A stretch of 44,871 nt of DNA. Origin: Frankia sp. R82. Lineage in GTDB: Bacteria; Actinomycetota; Actinomycetes; Frankiales; Frankiaceae. Positions within the stretch are counted from its first letter, which is position 1; every line of letters starts with the position of its first letter. The notes below the pieces were generated by a model. It was given only the letters and a program-made list of their open reading frames with translations. It did no database searches and was not told the origin of the DNA. The stretch is from positions 1 to 44,871 of the forward strand of contig NZ_JAMQQG010000016.1 in assembly GCF_023716925.1 (NCBI RefSeq), given 5' to 3'. The position numbers and the translations under genes were made by a program. Positions 27,756 through 37,152 of the stretch are shown here, piece by piece.

Positions 27756-28163
27756 GGTGCGCCATCATGTCGTGCCGTGTCCGGTCGGTCGCAGATGGCT
27801 GGCTGTCGGGCCGTTTTTTGTGGATCAAGGAACTGCTGTGGTCGGGGTGCGATGTGTGGTCGCTGGGCACGGTGATAGTCGGGCTGAGCTACCACGGTTC
27901 GGGGGGTGACTCCCGGCATGGTGGCAGGGGTGCGGCCACCTACACGTCCAGTGGTTTCGCGGTGGCAATGTGTGGATGGCGAGGGTGATCGAGGATCCAT
28001 GAGATGCGCCCTGGCGACCGCTGGCACCGGGCAGGCCCGTCGGGTGCGTCGGGTCCGGCCAGCATGCCCACCTGGCAGGCCAGGGACGTCAGCCAAGGAC
28101 GTCAGGCCAGGCCAGGGATGCCAGGCCAGGCCAGGGCAGGCCAGGGATGCCCGGCCAGGGACG
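27756..28163. other. Intergenic region with P3 repeat and GGCCAGG tandem
   Basis: It holds the P3 copy 4 element and, at 28070-28160, an irregular array of GGCCAGGGATGC and GGACGTCAGG-type units just downstream of the PIG-V-like gene. No gene is seen. Confidence 0.5.
27811..27895 (+). repeat. Palindromic repeat family P3, copy 4 (extended)
   Basis: TTTTTTGTGGATCAAGG is followed by CTGCTG and GGTCGGGGTGCGAT, then the core GTGGTCGCTGGGC...GGGCTGAGCTACCAC (27856-27895). It is the most complete copy and serves as the reference for the family. Confidence 0.75.
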
Positions 28164-29696
28164 TCAGGGGACGTAGGCGAGGGTGAAGGCGAGGGTGGCG
28201 TAGAGGGTCATCGCGGTGGTGGCGGCGACCAGGGTTGCGGTGAAGATCTCACGGCGGGCCGTGACCAGGGCGGCGACCAGCAGGAACGGGAAGGCGCCGT
28301 AGAGGTAGCGCTCGCCGGAGTCGAGGTTGCTGCCGGTGAGCACGGCGACGAGCACCAGGGTGCTCCACAGCGCGTACGAGAAGGGGAGCCGGCGGTACAT
28401 CACGACGAGGCCGACGACGGCGAGCAGGATCCACGGGACGTGCAGGGCGGTGCCGAGTTCGCCGTGGAACGCGCCGCTGGCGGCGTGCCACAGCACCGCG
28501 AGCGGGTTGCTGGTGGCGCCGTGACGGGCGGCGTCGCGCTGCATGGTGAAGGGGGCGAAACCGTCGCCGTAGGTGTGCGCCGACCAGGCGACGTAGATCC
28601 CGGCGCCGACCAGCGGGGCGAGTACCGCCGCCACCTGCCAGCCCACGGACGCCCCGCGCAGCCGTCCGCCGGGTCGCCAGAGACTGCCCGGCGCAGCGGT
28701 CAACGATGCCGACGTGGACGGCGAGGAAGGATCAGCCGAAGCCGAAGCCGAAGCCGAAGCCGAAGCCGCCGAAGCCGAAGCCGCCGTGGCCAAAGCCGCC
28801 GTGGCCGAAGCCGAAGCCGAAGCCGCCGAAGCCGAAGCCGCCGTGGTCGAAGCCGAAGCCGTGGTGGCCGTGGCGGGGTGGGCGGAGGCGGCGTGTGGGG
28901 AGGAGACGTTGCCGAAGGGAGAGGAAACCCCGGTGGGCCGGGGGGGTGGGCCGAGGCGGCGGGTCAGGGGCAGTGACCAGGGCAGGGTGCGGGCGGCCTC
29001 GATCGCGACCGGGATGACGAGCAGGACGCCCAGCGGGCGGCACAGGCCGCTGAGCAGGCCGGCGAGGGCGGCGAGTTCGAAGCGGCGGGTCCGGGCACCG
29101 AGGAACACCGCGACGGCCAGCAGGCCGGCGAGCGCCTCGGCGTAGCCCATGACCAGCACGAACGCCGGCGGTGCCAGGGCGGTGAACCAGATCAGGCGAA
29201 ACGTCGCGTCCTCGCCGAGGCCCTCGACGGCGGCAAGGCGCACCAGCGCGAGCGCAAGACCAAGCGCGCACACGTTGACGATCACCAGCAGGATGGGGCC
29301 CTCACGCCCGGCCGCACCCGGCAGGTGCGCGAGGCCGCGCACCAGCATCGGCAGCAGCGGGAAGAACCGGCGGCTCTCCGCGCCGGCGCCGCCATAGCCG
29401 GACTCGGCGATGGTGCGGTACCAGCCGGCGTCCCAGCCGAGCAGGCCGGTGGTGCGCAGGGTGACGTGCTGCGTGCCCTGGGCCTGGTCGGCGATGAAGT
29501 GGGTCATGGCCAGCGCCGCGCCGACGACGACCCGGGCGGCCAGCCAGGCGAGCAGCACCTCGCGCCAGCGCCACGGGTCCGGGCGCCGGCGTGCCCCGGT
29601 GTGCCGCCCACCGTCCCGTCGCGTCCCGCGTCGTTCGTCCACCACGACAGCGGACGTGGACGCGGCGGACGCGGGGGACGGCGGGGCGGCGGTCAT
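28164..29696 (-). CDS. PIG-V-like mannosyltransferase, GT-C membrane protein
   Basis: A multi-span GT-C glycosyltransferase of 510 aa. The segment GLLGWDAGWYRTIAESGYG (Asp about 89) matches the loop with the catalytic Asp in PIG-V/PIG-M-type mannosyltransferases, and SGERYLYGAFPFL near the C-terminus is also typical. These enzymes use polyprenyl-phosphate-mannose outside the membrane. Between residues about 270 and 330 there is an Ala/Ser-rich insertion (ASASAASASASATAALATA type) from a GCCGAA minisatellite. The ATG is two bases beyond the stop of the upstream GT39-like gene, so translation is probably coupled. Confidence 0.82.
   Translation of the reverse strand: MTAAPPSPASAASTSAVVVDERRGTRRDGGRHTGARRRPDPWRWREVLLAWLAARVVVGAALAMTHFIADQAQGTQHVTLRTTGLLGWDAGWYRTIAESGYGGAGAESRRFFPLLPMLVRGLAHLPGAAGREGPILLVIVNVCALGLALALVRLAAVEGLGEDATFRLIWFTALAPPAFVLVMGYAEALAGLLAVAVFLGARTRRFELAALAGLLSGLCRPLGVLLVIPVAIEAARTLPWSLPLTRRLGPPPRPTGVSSPFGNVSSPHAASAHPATATTASASTTAASASAASASASATAALATAASASAASASASASASADPSSPSTSASLTAAPGSLWRPGGRLRGASVGWQVAAVLAPLVGAGIYVAWSAHTYGDGFAPFTMQRDAARHGATSNPLAVLWHAASGAFHGELGTALHVPWILLAVVGLVVMYRRLPFSYALWSTLVLVAVLTGSNLDSGERYLYGAFPFLLVAALVTARREIFTATLVAATTAMTLYATLAFTLAYVP
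28731..28880. repeat. GCCGAA minisatellite inside the PIG-V-like gene
   Basis: About 150 bp of 6-bp GCCGAA units with GCCGTGGCC variants. On the minus strand it codes for Ala/Ser repeats between two membrane-span blocks. Other frames are open too, giving artefactual long ORFs. Confidence 0.85.
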
Positions 29697-29697
29697 C

Positions 29698-31563
29698 CTA
29701 GGAGGCCTGGAAGCGCAGCAGGGCGTAGTTCTCGTAGACCTTCGCTGGCAGGCCCTGCTTCATGACCTGGTCGGCGTGCGGGCGGGCCTGCGCGAGGGTG
29801 GTCTGCACCTCGGTGCACAGGTCCTCGTACGTGCGGTACGCCCCGGAACCGGCGAGGAACACGGTGTGCCCGGGACCGGCCTCGGCCAGAGCGCGCCGGG
29901 CGATCTCGCGTCCGTCGGCGTTTTCGTTGCGCTGCTCGTAGTCGACCCAGTCGACCCGGTCCGGCGGCGCGTACGTCGGCACGACGTACACCTTCAGCCA
30001 CGAGGGGACGGTGCGCGACAGGCCGGGACCGATCTGGTCGGGGCAGACGAGCATCACGTCGCCGGGACGGGCCAGCCGCTGCAGCACGTGGGCGGCCTCG
30101 GTGGCCTGCGAGCGCTCCCGGTGGACGTCCGAGGTGCCGGCCAGCAGGCCGATGGCCGCGGCGACGGCGATGACACCCTGGAAGATCCGCCGGTCGCCGA
30201 TGACCGTCGAGCCGAGGCCGAGCACGAGCAGGAACGGGACGAACGCGGTGGCGGTGTAGCGGTCGGCCCAGGCGTTGCCGACGAGCTTGCCGGCGGTGAC
30301 CGCGACGAACAGGGTGCCGGTGGCGAGGAAGAACAGGGTCCGGCCGGGTTCGCGTCCGCGCAGGTCGATGAGCAGGAACCGGCCGCCGGTGGACTGCCCG
30401 GCCAGGCCCGCGGCGGCCAGCCCGGTGACGAGGAACAGCAGCAGCCGGCCGAGGGTGGTCGGTCCGCCGGCCCACTGGCCGTAGGCGTGGGAGATCGCGG
30501 CGTAGCTCGCCGGCTCACCCCACGGCGTGCCGGTGTGGGCGAGCTGGTCGAAGAAGCTCGGCAGCCACGGGGCGAACACCAGGCCGCCGCCCACCAGGCC
30601 GATCAGCGCGTAGATCGGCCCGCGCCGGGCGGAGGCCACACCGGCCGACGCCGTGCCCGACGACGCACCACGTCCCCCTGACCGATGGCTACGCGCCCCG
30701 CCTGCGGGTCGCCCCACCGGTCCCACGCCTGCGGACGAGCCCAGGCCCGTACCCGCCGCCGTCGGCGAGCCCAGGCCGGTCCCGCCCCCGGTCGCGGGAT
30801 AGACCCTGATGCCCGCGCCGCCGAGTCCGTCGACACCGTCCGTGCCATCACCGGTTCCGGGAGCCTGACCGGTCGTCCCGCCGCGGCGGGCTCGTCGGGC
30901 CCGGTACCAGGGTCGCAGGAACAGCAGGCCGAGCAGCCATACACCGACGGTGACCAGCAGGTACAGACACCAGTAGTGGGTCAGGGCGAGGCAGCCGGCG
31001 GCCACCGCGAGCCCGATCACCGATTTCGCCGACGGGGCGCGCAGCACCCGTTCGAGGGCCACGCCACCGAGTGCGGTCAGCAGCACGATAAGGCTGTACA
31101 TCCGGGTCTCGGTGCCGAAGTACAGCGCGAACGGCGAGGTCAGATAGAGCACCACGCTGACCCGCGCGCCCCGCTCGCCGATCACCCGCTGCGCGACCAC
31201 GTACAGCGGCCAGGCCGCCAGAATGTTGATCACCGCGGACAGTGACCGTACGGCCAGGGTGCTCTCCCCGAACACGGAGATCCAGCCGTGCAGCAGCAGG
31301 TAGTACAGCGGCGGCGAACCGTCCTGGAGCAGGCCGTCCCACAGGGTGGTGCCGGCTCCGGACAGCGGCAGGCGGGCGATCGCCACGCTCTGCGCCTCGT
31401 CCAGCCACAGGGCCTGGGTGGCGGTGAACCGCACGATCACCGCGGCGGCGACGAGTGCGCCCACCACGATGGTGAACGCCCGCCCCGCGCGGCCGGATGC
31501 GTTGCCGACCTGGTCGACCGGTTCGGGCTTGTGCTCCGCCGGGCGCACCGCGACGTCCGTCAC
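29698..31563 (-). CDS. GT-C glycosyltransferase, ArnT/GT39-like (copy 1)
   Basis: A 621-aa membrane transferase. The first periplasmic loop carries ALWLDEAQSVAIARLPLSG (Asp-Glu about 55-56), the catalytic-type motif of PMT/ArnT enzymes, then DGSPPLYYLLLHGW and GTETRMYSLIVLL. After about ten spans a soluble C-terminal domain contains DVMLVCPDQIGPG. A Gly-rich linker of about 75 residues (GTTGQAPGTGDGTDG onwards) interrupts the middle. The GTG at 31563 has GGAAGG 7 bases upstream. It is clearly paralogous to the 38045-40069 gene. It likely adds a sugar from a polyprenyl carrier to an envelope glycan or lipid; donor and acceptor are unknown. Confidence 0.85.
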   Translation of the reverse strand: MTDVAVRPAEHKPEPVDQVGNASGRAGRAFTIVVGALVAAAVIVRFTATQALWLDEAQSVAIARLPLSGAGTTLWDGLLQDGSPPLYYLLLHGWISVFGESTLAVRSLSAVINILAAWPLYVVAQRVIGERGARVSVVLYLTSPFALYFGTETRMYSLIVLLTALGGVALERVLRAPSAKSVIGLAVAAGCLALTHYWCLYLLVTVGVWLLGLLFLRPWYRARRARRGGTTGQAPGTGDGTDGVDGLGGAGIRVYPATGGGTGLGSPTAAGTGLGSSAGVGPVGRPAGGARSHRSGGRGASSGTASAGVASARRGPIYALIGLVGGGLVFAPWLPSFFDQLAHTGTPWGEPASYAAISHAYGQWAGGPTTLGRLLLFLVTGLAAAGLAGQSTGGRFLLIDLRGREPGRTLFFLATGTLFVAVTAGKLVGNAWADRYTATAFVPFLLVLGLGSTVIGDRRIFQGVIAVAAAIGLLAGTSDVHRERSQATEAAHVLQRLARPGDVMLVCPDQIGPGLSRTVPSWLKVYVVPTYAPPDRVDWVDYEQRNENADGREIARRALAEAGPGHTVFLAGSGAYRTYEDLCTEVQTTLAQARPHADQVMKQGLPAKVYENYALLRFQAS

Positions 31564-31925
31564 GGCAGTTCCTTCCGTCCACGTGGTCCGCGGTGCGGGC
31601 GGGTCAGCCGGGTCGGCGTCTCGTCGACCGGCGGGCAGGGCCCGCACCCGCAGGGCTGGTTTCGTGCGGGCTGGTTTCGTGCGGCGGACCCACGCGCCCG
31701 GCGGGTCCGGACGGGTGCGGGGGTCAGGCCGCGGTTGCCGCCGGGCATGCGCCACCGACCGGCCGATGATGCGAAGATCACCAGCCGGCGGAGGACCACA
31801 CCCCGGCACCTAGTCTGGCGGTGCCCACCCACCCCGGCATGCCGGGAGGTGGACGCCGCCCACGTCTTGACGTGCTGACGGTCCGGTCGGCGCCGTCAGG
31901 TGTCGGCGCTGACCGGACGCCCGGG
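31564..31925. other. Intergenic region with 17-bp tandem
   Basis: It contains a GGGCTGGTTTCGTGCGG duplication (about 31655-31685), the hairpin CACGTC-TT-GACGTG (31861-31874) and the terminator-like hairpin at 31882-31917. The promoter of the GT39/PIG-V pair is expected here. No gene is seen. Confidence 0.45.
31882..31917 (-). terminator. Hairpin downstream of FAD-dependent oxidoreductase
   Basis: TCCGGTCGGCGCC and GGCGCTGACCGGA pair over 13 bp with one mismatch around a 10-base loop, starting 9 bases after the oxidoreductase stop. There is no T-run. Confidence 0.5.
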
Positions 31926-33407
31926 TCAGCGCTTGGTGGAGGAAACCTCCTCGTGGTAGTCCTCCTCGACGTTGACCTCCCACACGTCGTGGTGGGTGCC
32001 GTCGACGATGTTCTCGACGGTGAGCATGGCGGTCAGCATCGAGTGGTCCTGGTTGTTGTACCGGTGCATGCCGTTGCGCCCGACCGGGTGCACGTTCGGC
32101 GTGTTCTCGGCCAGCCAGGCCCGGATGATGTCCACATTCTTCTTGTACTGCATGTCATAGTACGGGTACGCCTTTGGCATACGGACGACATAGCCCGCCT
32201 CGACCTGGTTTGACCGGATCAGGCCGAGTTCGACGAGTTCCCGGGTCGCCAGCGCGACGAGGTCCTCGTCCGAGCTGCTCCACGTCTCGTCGCCCTCGAA
32301 GACGAAGTACTCCAGGCCCAGGCACGTCTTGCCGTCCTTGACCAGGAACGGCGACCAGGATGCGAAGTTCTGGATCCGGCCGACCTTCACCGTGGGCGCG
32401 TGAATGTAGATCCAGTTGTCCGGGAATCCGGCGGACTCCGGCACCACCAGCGCCACGGTGAGGAAGTCGCGGTACTTCAGCGCGTTCGCCGCGGCGAGCA
32501 CGTGCGCGGGTGCCGGCGGGTCCATCACCTTCACCAGCGACGAGAACGACATCGAGGAGATGAACTGGTCGCCGGTGTACTGGTACTCGCTGCCCAGGTC
32601 CGTGCGCGAGGACTCGGGCGCTCCCGCTCCCGGCCCGTACCCGCCGATGACCTCGGTGGTCACCCCGGTGGCACGGCCGTTCTCGTGGTGGATCTTACGG
32701 ACCTTCTCCTCGAAGACGACCCGCCCGCCCTGCTTGACGATCTTGTCGGTGGCGGTCTCCCACATCATGCCGGGTCCGTACTTGGGGTACTGGAACTCCT
32801 CGATGAGGGACGTGATGTCCTTCTGGTTCCGCTTCGGCAGCACCGCGTTGACGATGGCGTTGAACATCGACAGGCTCTTGATGCGCTGCGCCGCCCAGTC
32901 CGAGGGCATCTCGTTGACCGGCACCCCCCACAGCTTCTCCGTGTAGGTCTTGAAGAAGGTGCGGTACAGCCGCCACCCGAAGCGGGCGACCAGCCAGTTC
33001 TCGTAGTTGCTCTGGTCCTTCGGCGGACGCACCCGGGCCGCGGCGTAGGACGCGATGCAGCGCGCCGCCTCGACCACCCCGAGATTGCCCAGCGCGTTCG
33101 TCGCCTTCAACGGGTAGTCGAAGAACTTGCCGTTGTAGTAGATACGGCTCGACCGCGGCCGCAGCAGGAAGTCCTCGTCGGGGAGGATCTCATGCCACAG
33201 CTTCTCGACCTCGGGAACCTTCGTGAAGAAACGGTGGCCGCCGATGTCGAAACGCCAGCCGTCGCGCTGCGCGGTACGACTGATTCCGCCGACGACCGAG
33301 TCACCCTCGATAATCGTCACGGGCACGTCCCGTTTCACCAGCTCCCAGCCGGCGGTCAGGCCGGCCGGCCCGGCCCCGATGACGACTACCTCTGGCTTTT
33401 CGGTCAC
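31926..33407 (-). CDS. FAD-dependent oxidoreductase (amine-oxidase/UDP-galactopyranose-mutase-like)
   Basis: A 493-aa flavoprotein with an N-terminal FAD-binding motif GAGPAGLTAG (11-20) and FDIGGHRFFTKVPEVEKLW, typical of the protoporphyrinogen-oxidase/UGM-like group found in polysaccharide clusters. Later segments TYTEKLWGVPVNEM and MHRYNNQDHSMLTAMLTVENIVDG fit that group. The reaction is not known; members next to glycosyltransferases may act on sugar or polyprenyl-linked intermediates. It has no signal peptide. It is divergent from the GT87-like gene and followed by a terminator-like hairpin. Confidence 0.87.
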   Translation of the reverse strand: MTEKPEVVVIGAGPAGLTAGWELVKRDVPVTIIEGDSVVGGISRTAQRDGWRFDIGGHRFFTKVPEVEKLWHEILPDEDFLLRPRSSRIYYNGKFFDYPLKATNALGNLGVVEAARCIASYAAARVRPPKDQSNYENWLVARFGWRLYRTFFKTYTEKLWGVPVNEMPSDWAAQRIKSLSMFNAIVNAVLPKRNQKDITSLIEEFQYPKYGPGMMWETATDKIVKQGGRVVFEEKVRKIHHENGRATGVTTEVIGGYGPGAGAPESSRTDLGSEYQYTGDQFISSMSFSSLVKVMDPPAPAHVLAAANALKYRDFLTVALVVPESAGFPDNWIYIHAPTVKVGRIQNFASWSPFLVKDGKTCLGLEYFVFEGDETWSSSDEDLVALATRELVELGLIRSNQVEAGYVVRMPKAYPYYDMQYKKNVDIIRAWLAENTPNVHPVGRNGMHRYNNQDHSMLTAMLTVENIVDGTHHDVWEVNVEEDYHEEVSSTKR

Positions 33408-33665
33408 TGTGCCGGACCTCTCCTCAACACACCTGCATGGTCACTCCCGAGCCGATGCCGATGCACCGGTCCATGGGGGCGCCGGACCCTGGGGCCGGCC
33501 ACGGGGTGAGTCTTGCACGTGTACGGCTGTGATCCACCCCCACCCCCTTGCCGTTCCGTGCCAGCCAACCGTGGTACGCGGGGCACCCGGCGCGGCCCCG
33601 CACCGATCCCCCGGGATGGGGGTGGTCGGCCTCTGGGATCGTGCGGTCATGGCTCCTGTGCGCCG

Positions 33666-35246
33666 ATGCGGCGCGTGACGTCCCGGCGCGGCCAGGTCCG
33701 GGACGCCCACCTCACGCTGGCTGCCCCCGCCGCCGGGGCACCGGCCGCCGGCTCCCGGCCGGTGCTGGCCGCGGTGCTGGTCAGCTGGTGTGCGCTGGCC
33801 TGGGGAATCGCGGCCAAGGACGGGCGCTACGGCGCCTGGGCGATGGCCGCGATCGGCATCGGCGTCACCGCCGCCACCTGCGCCACGTGGTGGGCCCGAC
33901 CACGTCCCCGTGGACCTGCGCCGATCGGGCCCCGGCCACTGGACGCACGCCAGCAGGCCGGAGGGGGCGAGTCGGGCGGACAGCGCCTGTCCTGGGCGCT
34001 CGTTGCGCTCACCGTCGGGCTGGGTCCGCTGGTGCGCCATCCCCGGTACTACGCCAGTGGAACACCGGCCGCCGCCGCCGACTTCCTCGCGGCCTGCGCC
34101 GGCCTGCTGGCCGCCGCCACCATCGCCCGGGGCGCCAGTGGCACCCTCCTGGGCCGCCGCAGTACCGGGGCGGCGGGCGGACAGCCGCGCCGGTGGACGG
34201 CCGGGTCCACCGCGGTGTTCCGGACGGTGCTGACGCTGGCCGGTGCGGCCGGGGTGGCCACCATCCGGGCCGCGCCCGCGCCGCGCATCGACGTGTTCCA
34301 CCTGCTGCAGGTCTCCACGGTGGGGCTCGTTCACGGCGCGGACCTGTACCGCCAGCAGTGGGCGCCGGACCGGGCGTCCTACGGCCTCGACGGCCTGTTC
34401 GACGTCTACCCGTACCTGCCGTGGACGTCCGTGCTGCTCGCCCCGGCCCGGCTGTTGCTCGGCGACGTCCGCTACGGTCTGCTCGCCGCCCTCGCCATCG
34501 CCGCGATCTGCGCCCGCCGGCTGGGCGCCGCCCCTGGCTCGCCTGGCTCGCCTGGTCCGGACGGGGGAGCGGCGGCGGGCGCGGTCGGGCTGCTGCCGCT
34601 GCTGGTGGTGATCCTGCCCGAGTCGATGTACGCGCTGCAGCAGTCGTGGACCGAGCCGCTGCTGATCGCCTGCCTGGCCGCCATGGTGCTCGCGGTGGCC
34701 CGGGGACACCCCCGGGTGGCGGTCGTCGCGTTCGCGCTGGCCCTGGCGTCCAAACAGCATGTGACGCTGCTGGTGCCGGTCGCGGCGGCCTGGCCGGCGT
34801 TCGGCGTGCGGCGCACGGCGGTGAGCGCGGGCACGGCGCTGCTGCTGGTCGCGCCCTGGCTGGTCGCCGGCCCACGCGACTTTGTCGACGATGCCGTGAC
34901 CACGAACCTGCACTACCGGGTCCTCGGCCACTCACTGTCGGTACCGGGCTGGGCGTCCCATTTCGGCGTGACGCTCGGTTTCGGACCGGCGCTGGTCGTG
35001 CTGGCCGCGGCCTATGTGCTGGCCTGGCGGGCCCGGGGCGACGCGGGCGGGTTCTGTCTCGGCGGCGCGCTCGTCCTGCTCGGCGCGAGCCTGATGAACA
35101 AGCAGACGTTCTTCAACCACTACACGCTGCCGATGGGCCTGCTCGTGCTCACCGCCGTGCTGCTCACCAGCCCAACGCCCACAGGGCGATACCGCGAGGT
35201 CGTCGTTGACCCGCCGCACCGCCCTGGTGGTGAGACCACCGGGTGA
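33666..35246 (+). CDS. GT87-like integral membrane glycosyltransferase
   Basis: A 526-aa protein with about ten spans. DVYPYLPWTSVLLAPARLLLGD, SMYALQQSWTEPLLIACLAAM and ALASKQHVTLLVPVAAAWPAF resemble the GT87/DUF2029 group of polyprenyl-phosphate-sugar-dependent transferases in actinobacteria, with LMNKQTFFNHYTLPMGLL near the end. The ATG at 33666 is chosen because it places the first span properly; no strong ribosome site is visible. The 3' end converges with SDR copy 1 (28-bp gap). The sugar and acceptor are unknown. Confidence 0.72.
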   Translation: MRRVTSRRGQVRDAHLTLAAPAAGAPAAGSRPVLAAVLVSWCALAWGIAAKDGRYGAWAMAAIGIGVTAATCATWWARPRPRGPAPIGPRPLDARQQAGGGESGGQRLSWALVALTVGLGPLVRHPRYYASGTPAAAADFLAACAGLLAAATIARGASGTLLGRRSTGAAGGQPRRWTAGSTAVFRTVLTLAGAAGVATIRAAPAPRIDVFHLLQVSTVGLVHGADLYRQQWAPDRASYGLDGLFDVYPYLPWTSVLLAPARLLLGDVRYGLLAALAIAAICARRLGAAPGSPGSPGPDGGAAAGAVGLLPLLVVILPESMYALQQSWTEPLLIACLAAMVLAVARGHPRVAVVAFALALASKQHVTLLVPVAAAWPAFGVRRTAVSAGTALLLVAPWLVAGPRDFVDDAVTTNLHYRVLGHSLSVPGWASHFGVTLGFGPALVVLAAAYVLAWRARGDAGGFCLGGALVLLGASLMNKQTFFNHYTLPMGLLVLTAVLLTSPTPTGRYREVVVDPPHRPGGETTG

Positions 35247-35274
35247 ACGCACCCGGCCTGGTTGTCCGGCGAGA

Positions 35275-36192
35275 TCAGGTGGCGGCGTCGGCCTGCCTGC
35301 GGGCCCGCTCGCCGTAGAGGATGGCGGGCTCGAGCCCGTCCAGTGTCGGGATGCGCAGCGCGTACAGCTCCTCGCGCCCCACCCGCTCGGCCTGGGCGAC
35401 GATCTCATGCTCGTCGTAGTGGACGGAGAAGAACTTCCCGGACACCGCGTCGGCCCTGCCGGAGGCGAGGAACGTGGCCAGCTCCGCGGCGCGCTCCGGC
35501 GGGTACCAGCCCTTGTCCTCCAGCTCGTGGCCGGGCGGGAAGATCCAGGAGAAGGTGTCCGGTGGGTTTGCCGCGAGGGTGTCACGGATGGGCCACAGCG
35601 GGTCGGTCAGCTTGCTGAGCACATTGCCCGGCGTGATCGAGAAGACCGACACGCCGCGGCCTTCCAGCTCCAGGGCGAGCATTTCCGAGAAACGGATGAT
35701 CCCGGTCTTGGAGACGCCGTAGGGAACCAGGAACGGCATGCCGACCATGCCGGCGCCGCTGGCCACGTTGATGATGTGGCCGTGACCGGCCTCGAGCATG
35801 CCCGGCAGCACCAGGCGGCTGAGGTGGATCGCGGCGATCAGGTTCAGGTTCAGGCCCTTGACGATGGCCTCCGGATCCATCTTCTCGAACCTGCCCGACG
35901 TGCCGGGGACGCCGCCACCGGCGTTGTTCACCAGAATGGTCGGCGTACCGAACTCGGACGTCGTGAAGTCCAGCAGCGCCTGGACGGAGGGCAGGTCGGT
36001 CACGTTGGCCGTATGCGCCGCCGCCCGCCCGCCCGCGGCCCGGATGAGGGACGCCGTCTCCTCGATCTCGTCCGTCGAGCGGGCCGAGACCACGACGGCC
36101 GCGCCCTCCTCGGCGTAGCGCAGGGCGATGGCGCGGCCGATGCCGCGTCCGGCACCGGTGACAACGGCCACCTCACCAGCGAGCTGACTCAT
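35275..36192 (-). CDS. Short-chain dehydrogenase/reductase (cassette copy 1)
   Basis: A classical SDR of 305 aa. The cofactor motif TGAGRGIG is at 12-19, NNAG at 89-92 and the catalytic triad at Ser 145, Tyr 158 and Lys 162 (YGVSK). The C-terminus is unusually long for an SDR and has a conserved extension (FFSVHYDEHEIVAQAERV) shared with copy 2. The ATG at 36192 has AAAGGTG upstream; a longer open frame to 36363 is unconserved. It forms, with the EthD-domain gene and TetR copy 1, a cassette duplicated 5 kb away. The substrate is unknown. Confidence 0.92.
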   Translation of the reverse strand: MSQLAGEVAVVTGAGRGIGRAIALRYAEEGAAVVVSARSTDEIEETASLIRAAGGRAAAHTANVTDLPSVQALLDFTTSEFGTPTILVNNAGGGVPGTSGRFEKMDPEAIVKGLNLNLIAAIHLSRLVLPGMLEAGHGHIINVASGAGMVGMPFLVPYGVSKTGIIRFSEMLALELEGRGVSVFSITPGNVLSKLTDPLWPIRDTLAANPPDTFSWIFPPGHELEDKGWYPPERAAELATFLASGRADAVSGKFFSVHYDEHEIVAQAERVGREELYALRIPTLDGLEPAILYGERARRQADAAT

Positions 36193-36233
36193 CAGTCGAT
36201 CACCTTTCGTGATGTGAGTTCTGCCGGTGGAAT

Positions 36234-36251
36234 CGGGGATTCCGATCCCCG
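36234..36251. terminator. Hairpin between EthD-like gene and SDR copy 1
   Basis: CGGGGAT and ATCCCCG flank TCCG, a 7-bp perfect stem downstream of the EthD-like stop and upstream of the SDR start. It may reduce read-through or be an operator. Confidence 0.4.
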
Positions 36252-36325
36252 GCGGGCAGACCGTCGGCGACGGCTGCCAGGTTCTGTTTCCGCACCGCCG
36301 GGCACGCGCATCCGGATCGGCCGGG

Positions 36326-37099
36326 TCAGCCGGCGCCGGGCGGGCGGGACGACCGGAGGTCACGCAGCAGGTACTCGTCCATGACCGCGGCGACCGTCCG
36401 CGTGCCGTCGAGGAAGAGCCTGATGTCGTCGCCGATTGTGCTGGCGTTCTGCTGCCAGGTCGCCTCGGTCACGTCGCCGCCGAAGAAACGGGCCGGATCG
36501 AGAACGTCCTCGAGCGACGCGAAGCCCTCCTCGCTGAGCGCGTCGAACGGCTCGCCCTCGACCAGCGGACCGTCGGGTGTCGGCCGGCCCGTCGCCGGCA
36601 CGACGCGAGCGACCACGTTGCGGACGTAGGTGCGCGCCGGATGGATACGCAGGGACATCGGCTGGTGCACGTCGATCCAGTGCCGCACGAGCTGGTCGTG
36701 GGTCAGCGACGGCAACCGGTACAGCAGCGCGGCCACCGTGTGGCCTGGCTGCGGCCGGGTGGCGCTGACCGGCCGGGAGCCACCCCACCGGACGACGGCC
36801 TCCGTCACGACAGCGGCCACATGGTCCGGCCAGACGTCGGCGACGAGGGCGGCGACGTCCCCGGTGTCCTCGCCCGCCTCGACCCACACCGACAGCGCGG
36901 CGACGAAGCGACGGGTGACGGGCTCGCTCCGACGCTGCCACCGGTCGGTCGTCTCGCGGTCCTCGACCCGCACGGCGATCCCGGGGCAGCGGTCGGCGGG
37001 CAGCTCGCCCAGCAGCCGGTGGTTGAACTGCACGACGTCGGCAGGGCTGAGCGCGGGGATGTCCCCCGGCTGGTGGGCGACGAAGACGACCTTCTCCAT
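36326..37099 (-). CDS. EthD-domain (dimeric alpha-beta barrel) protein
   Basis: A 257-aa protein whose middle part (LPSLTHDQLVRHWIDVHQPMS, then LRIHPARTYVRNVVARVVPA) looks like an EthD-type dimeric alpha-beta barrel, with the usual His in the HW-x-D-x-H segment. The N-terminus (VQFNHRLLGELPADRCPGIAVRVED) recurs as a remnant near SDR copy 2. EthD proteins accompany oxidative pathways, with roles ranging from ether degradation to polyketide ring modification. The partner is presumably the adjacent SDR (inference). Ends 134 bp before the SDR start and starts 53 bp after the TetR stop. Confidence 0.72.
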   Translation of the reverse strand: MEKVVFVAHQPGDIPALSPADVVQFNHRLLGELPADRCPGIAVRVEDRETTDRWQRRSEPVTRRFVAALSVWVEAGEDTGDVAALVADVWPDHVAAVVTEAVVRWGGSRPVSATRPQPGHTVAALLYRLPSLTHDQLVRHWIDVHQPMSLRIHPARTYVRNVVARVVPATGRPTPDGPLVEGEPFDALSEEGFASLEDVLDPARFFGGDVTEATWQQNASTIGDDIRLFLDGTRTVAAVMDEYLLRDLRSSRPPGAG

Positions 37100-37152
37100 G
37101 GCGCTCCCTTGCGATATCGGTGTGGAACCCGGTCGGACGGGGCGGGGCGCCC

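Noticed and set aside
28714-29145. Plus-strand frame with long AEAEAEAA repeats
   Set aside because: It is the antisense reading of the GCCGAA minisatellite in the PIG-V-like gene. Domain motifs support the minus strand.
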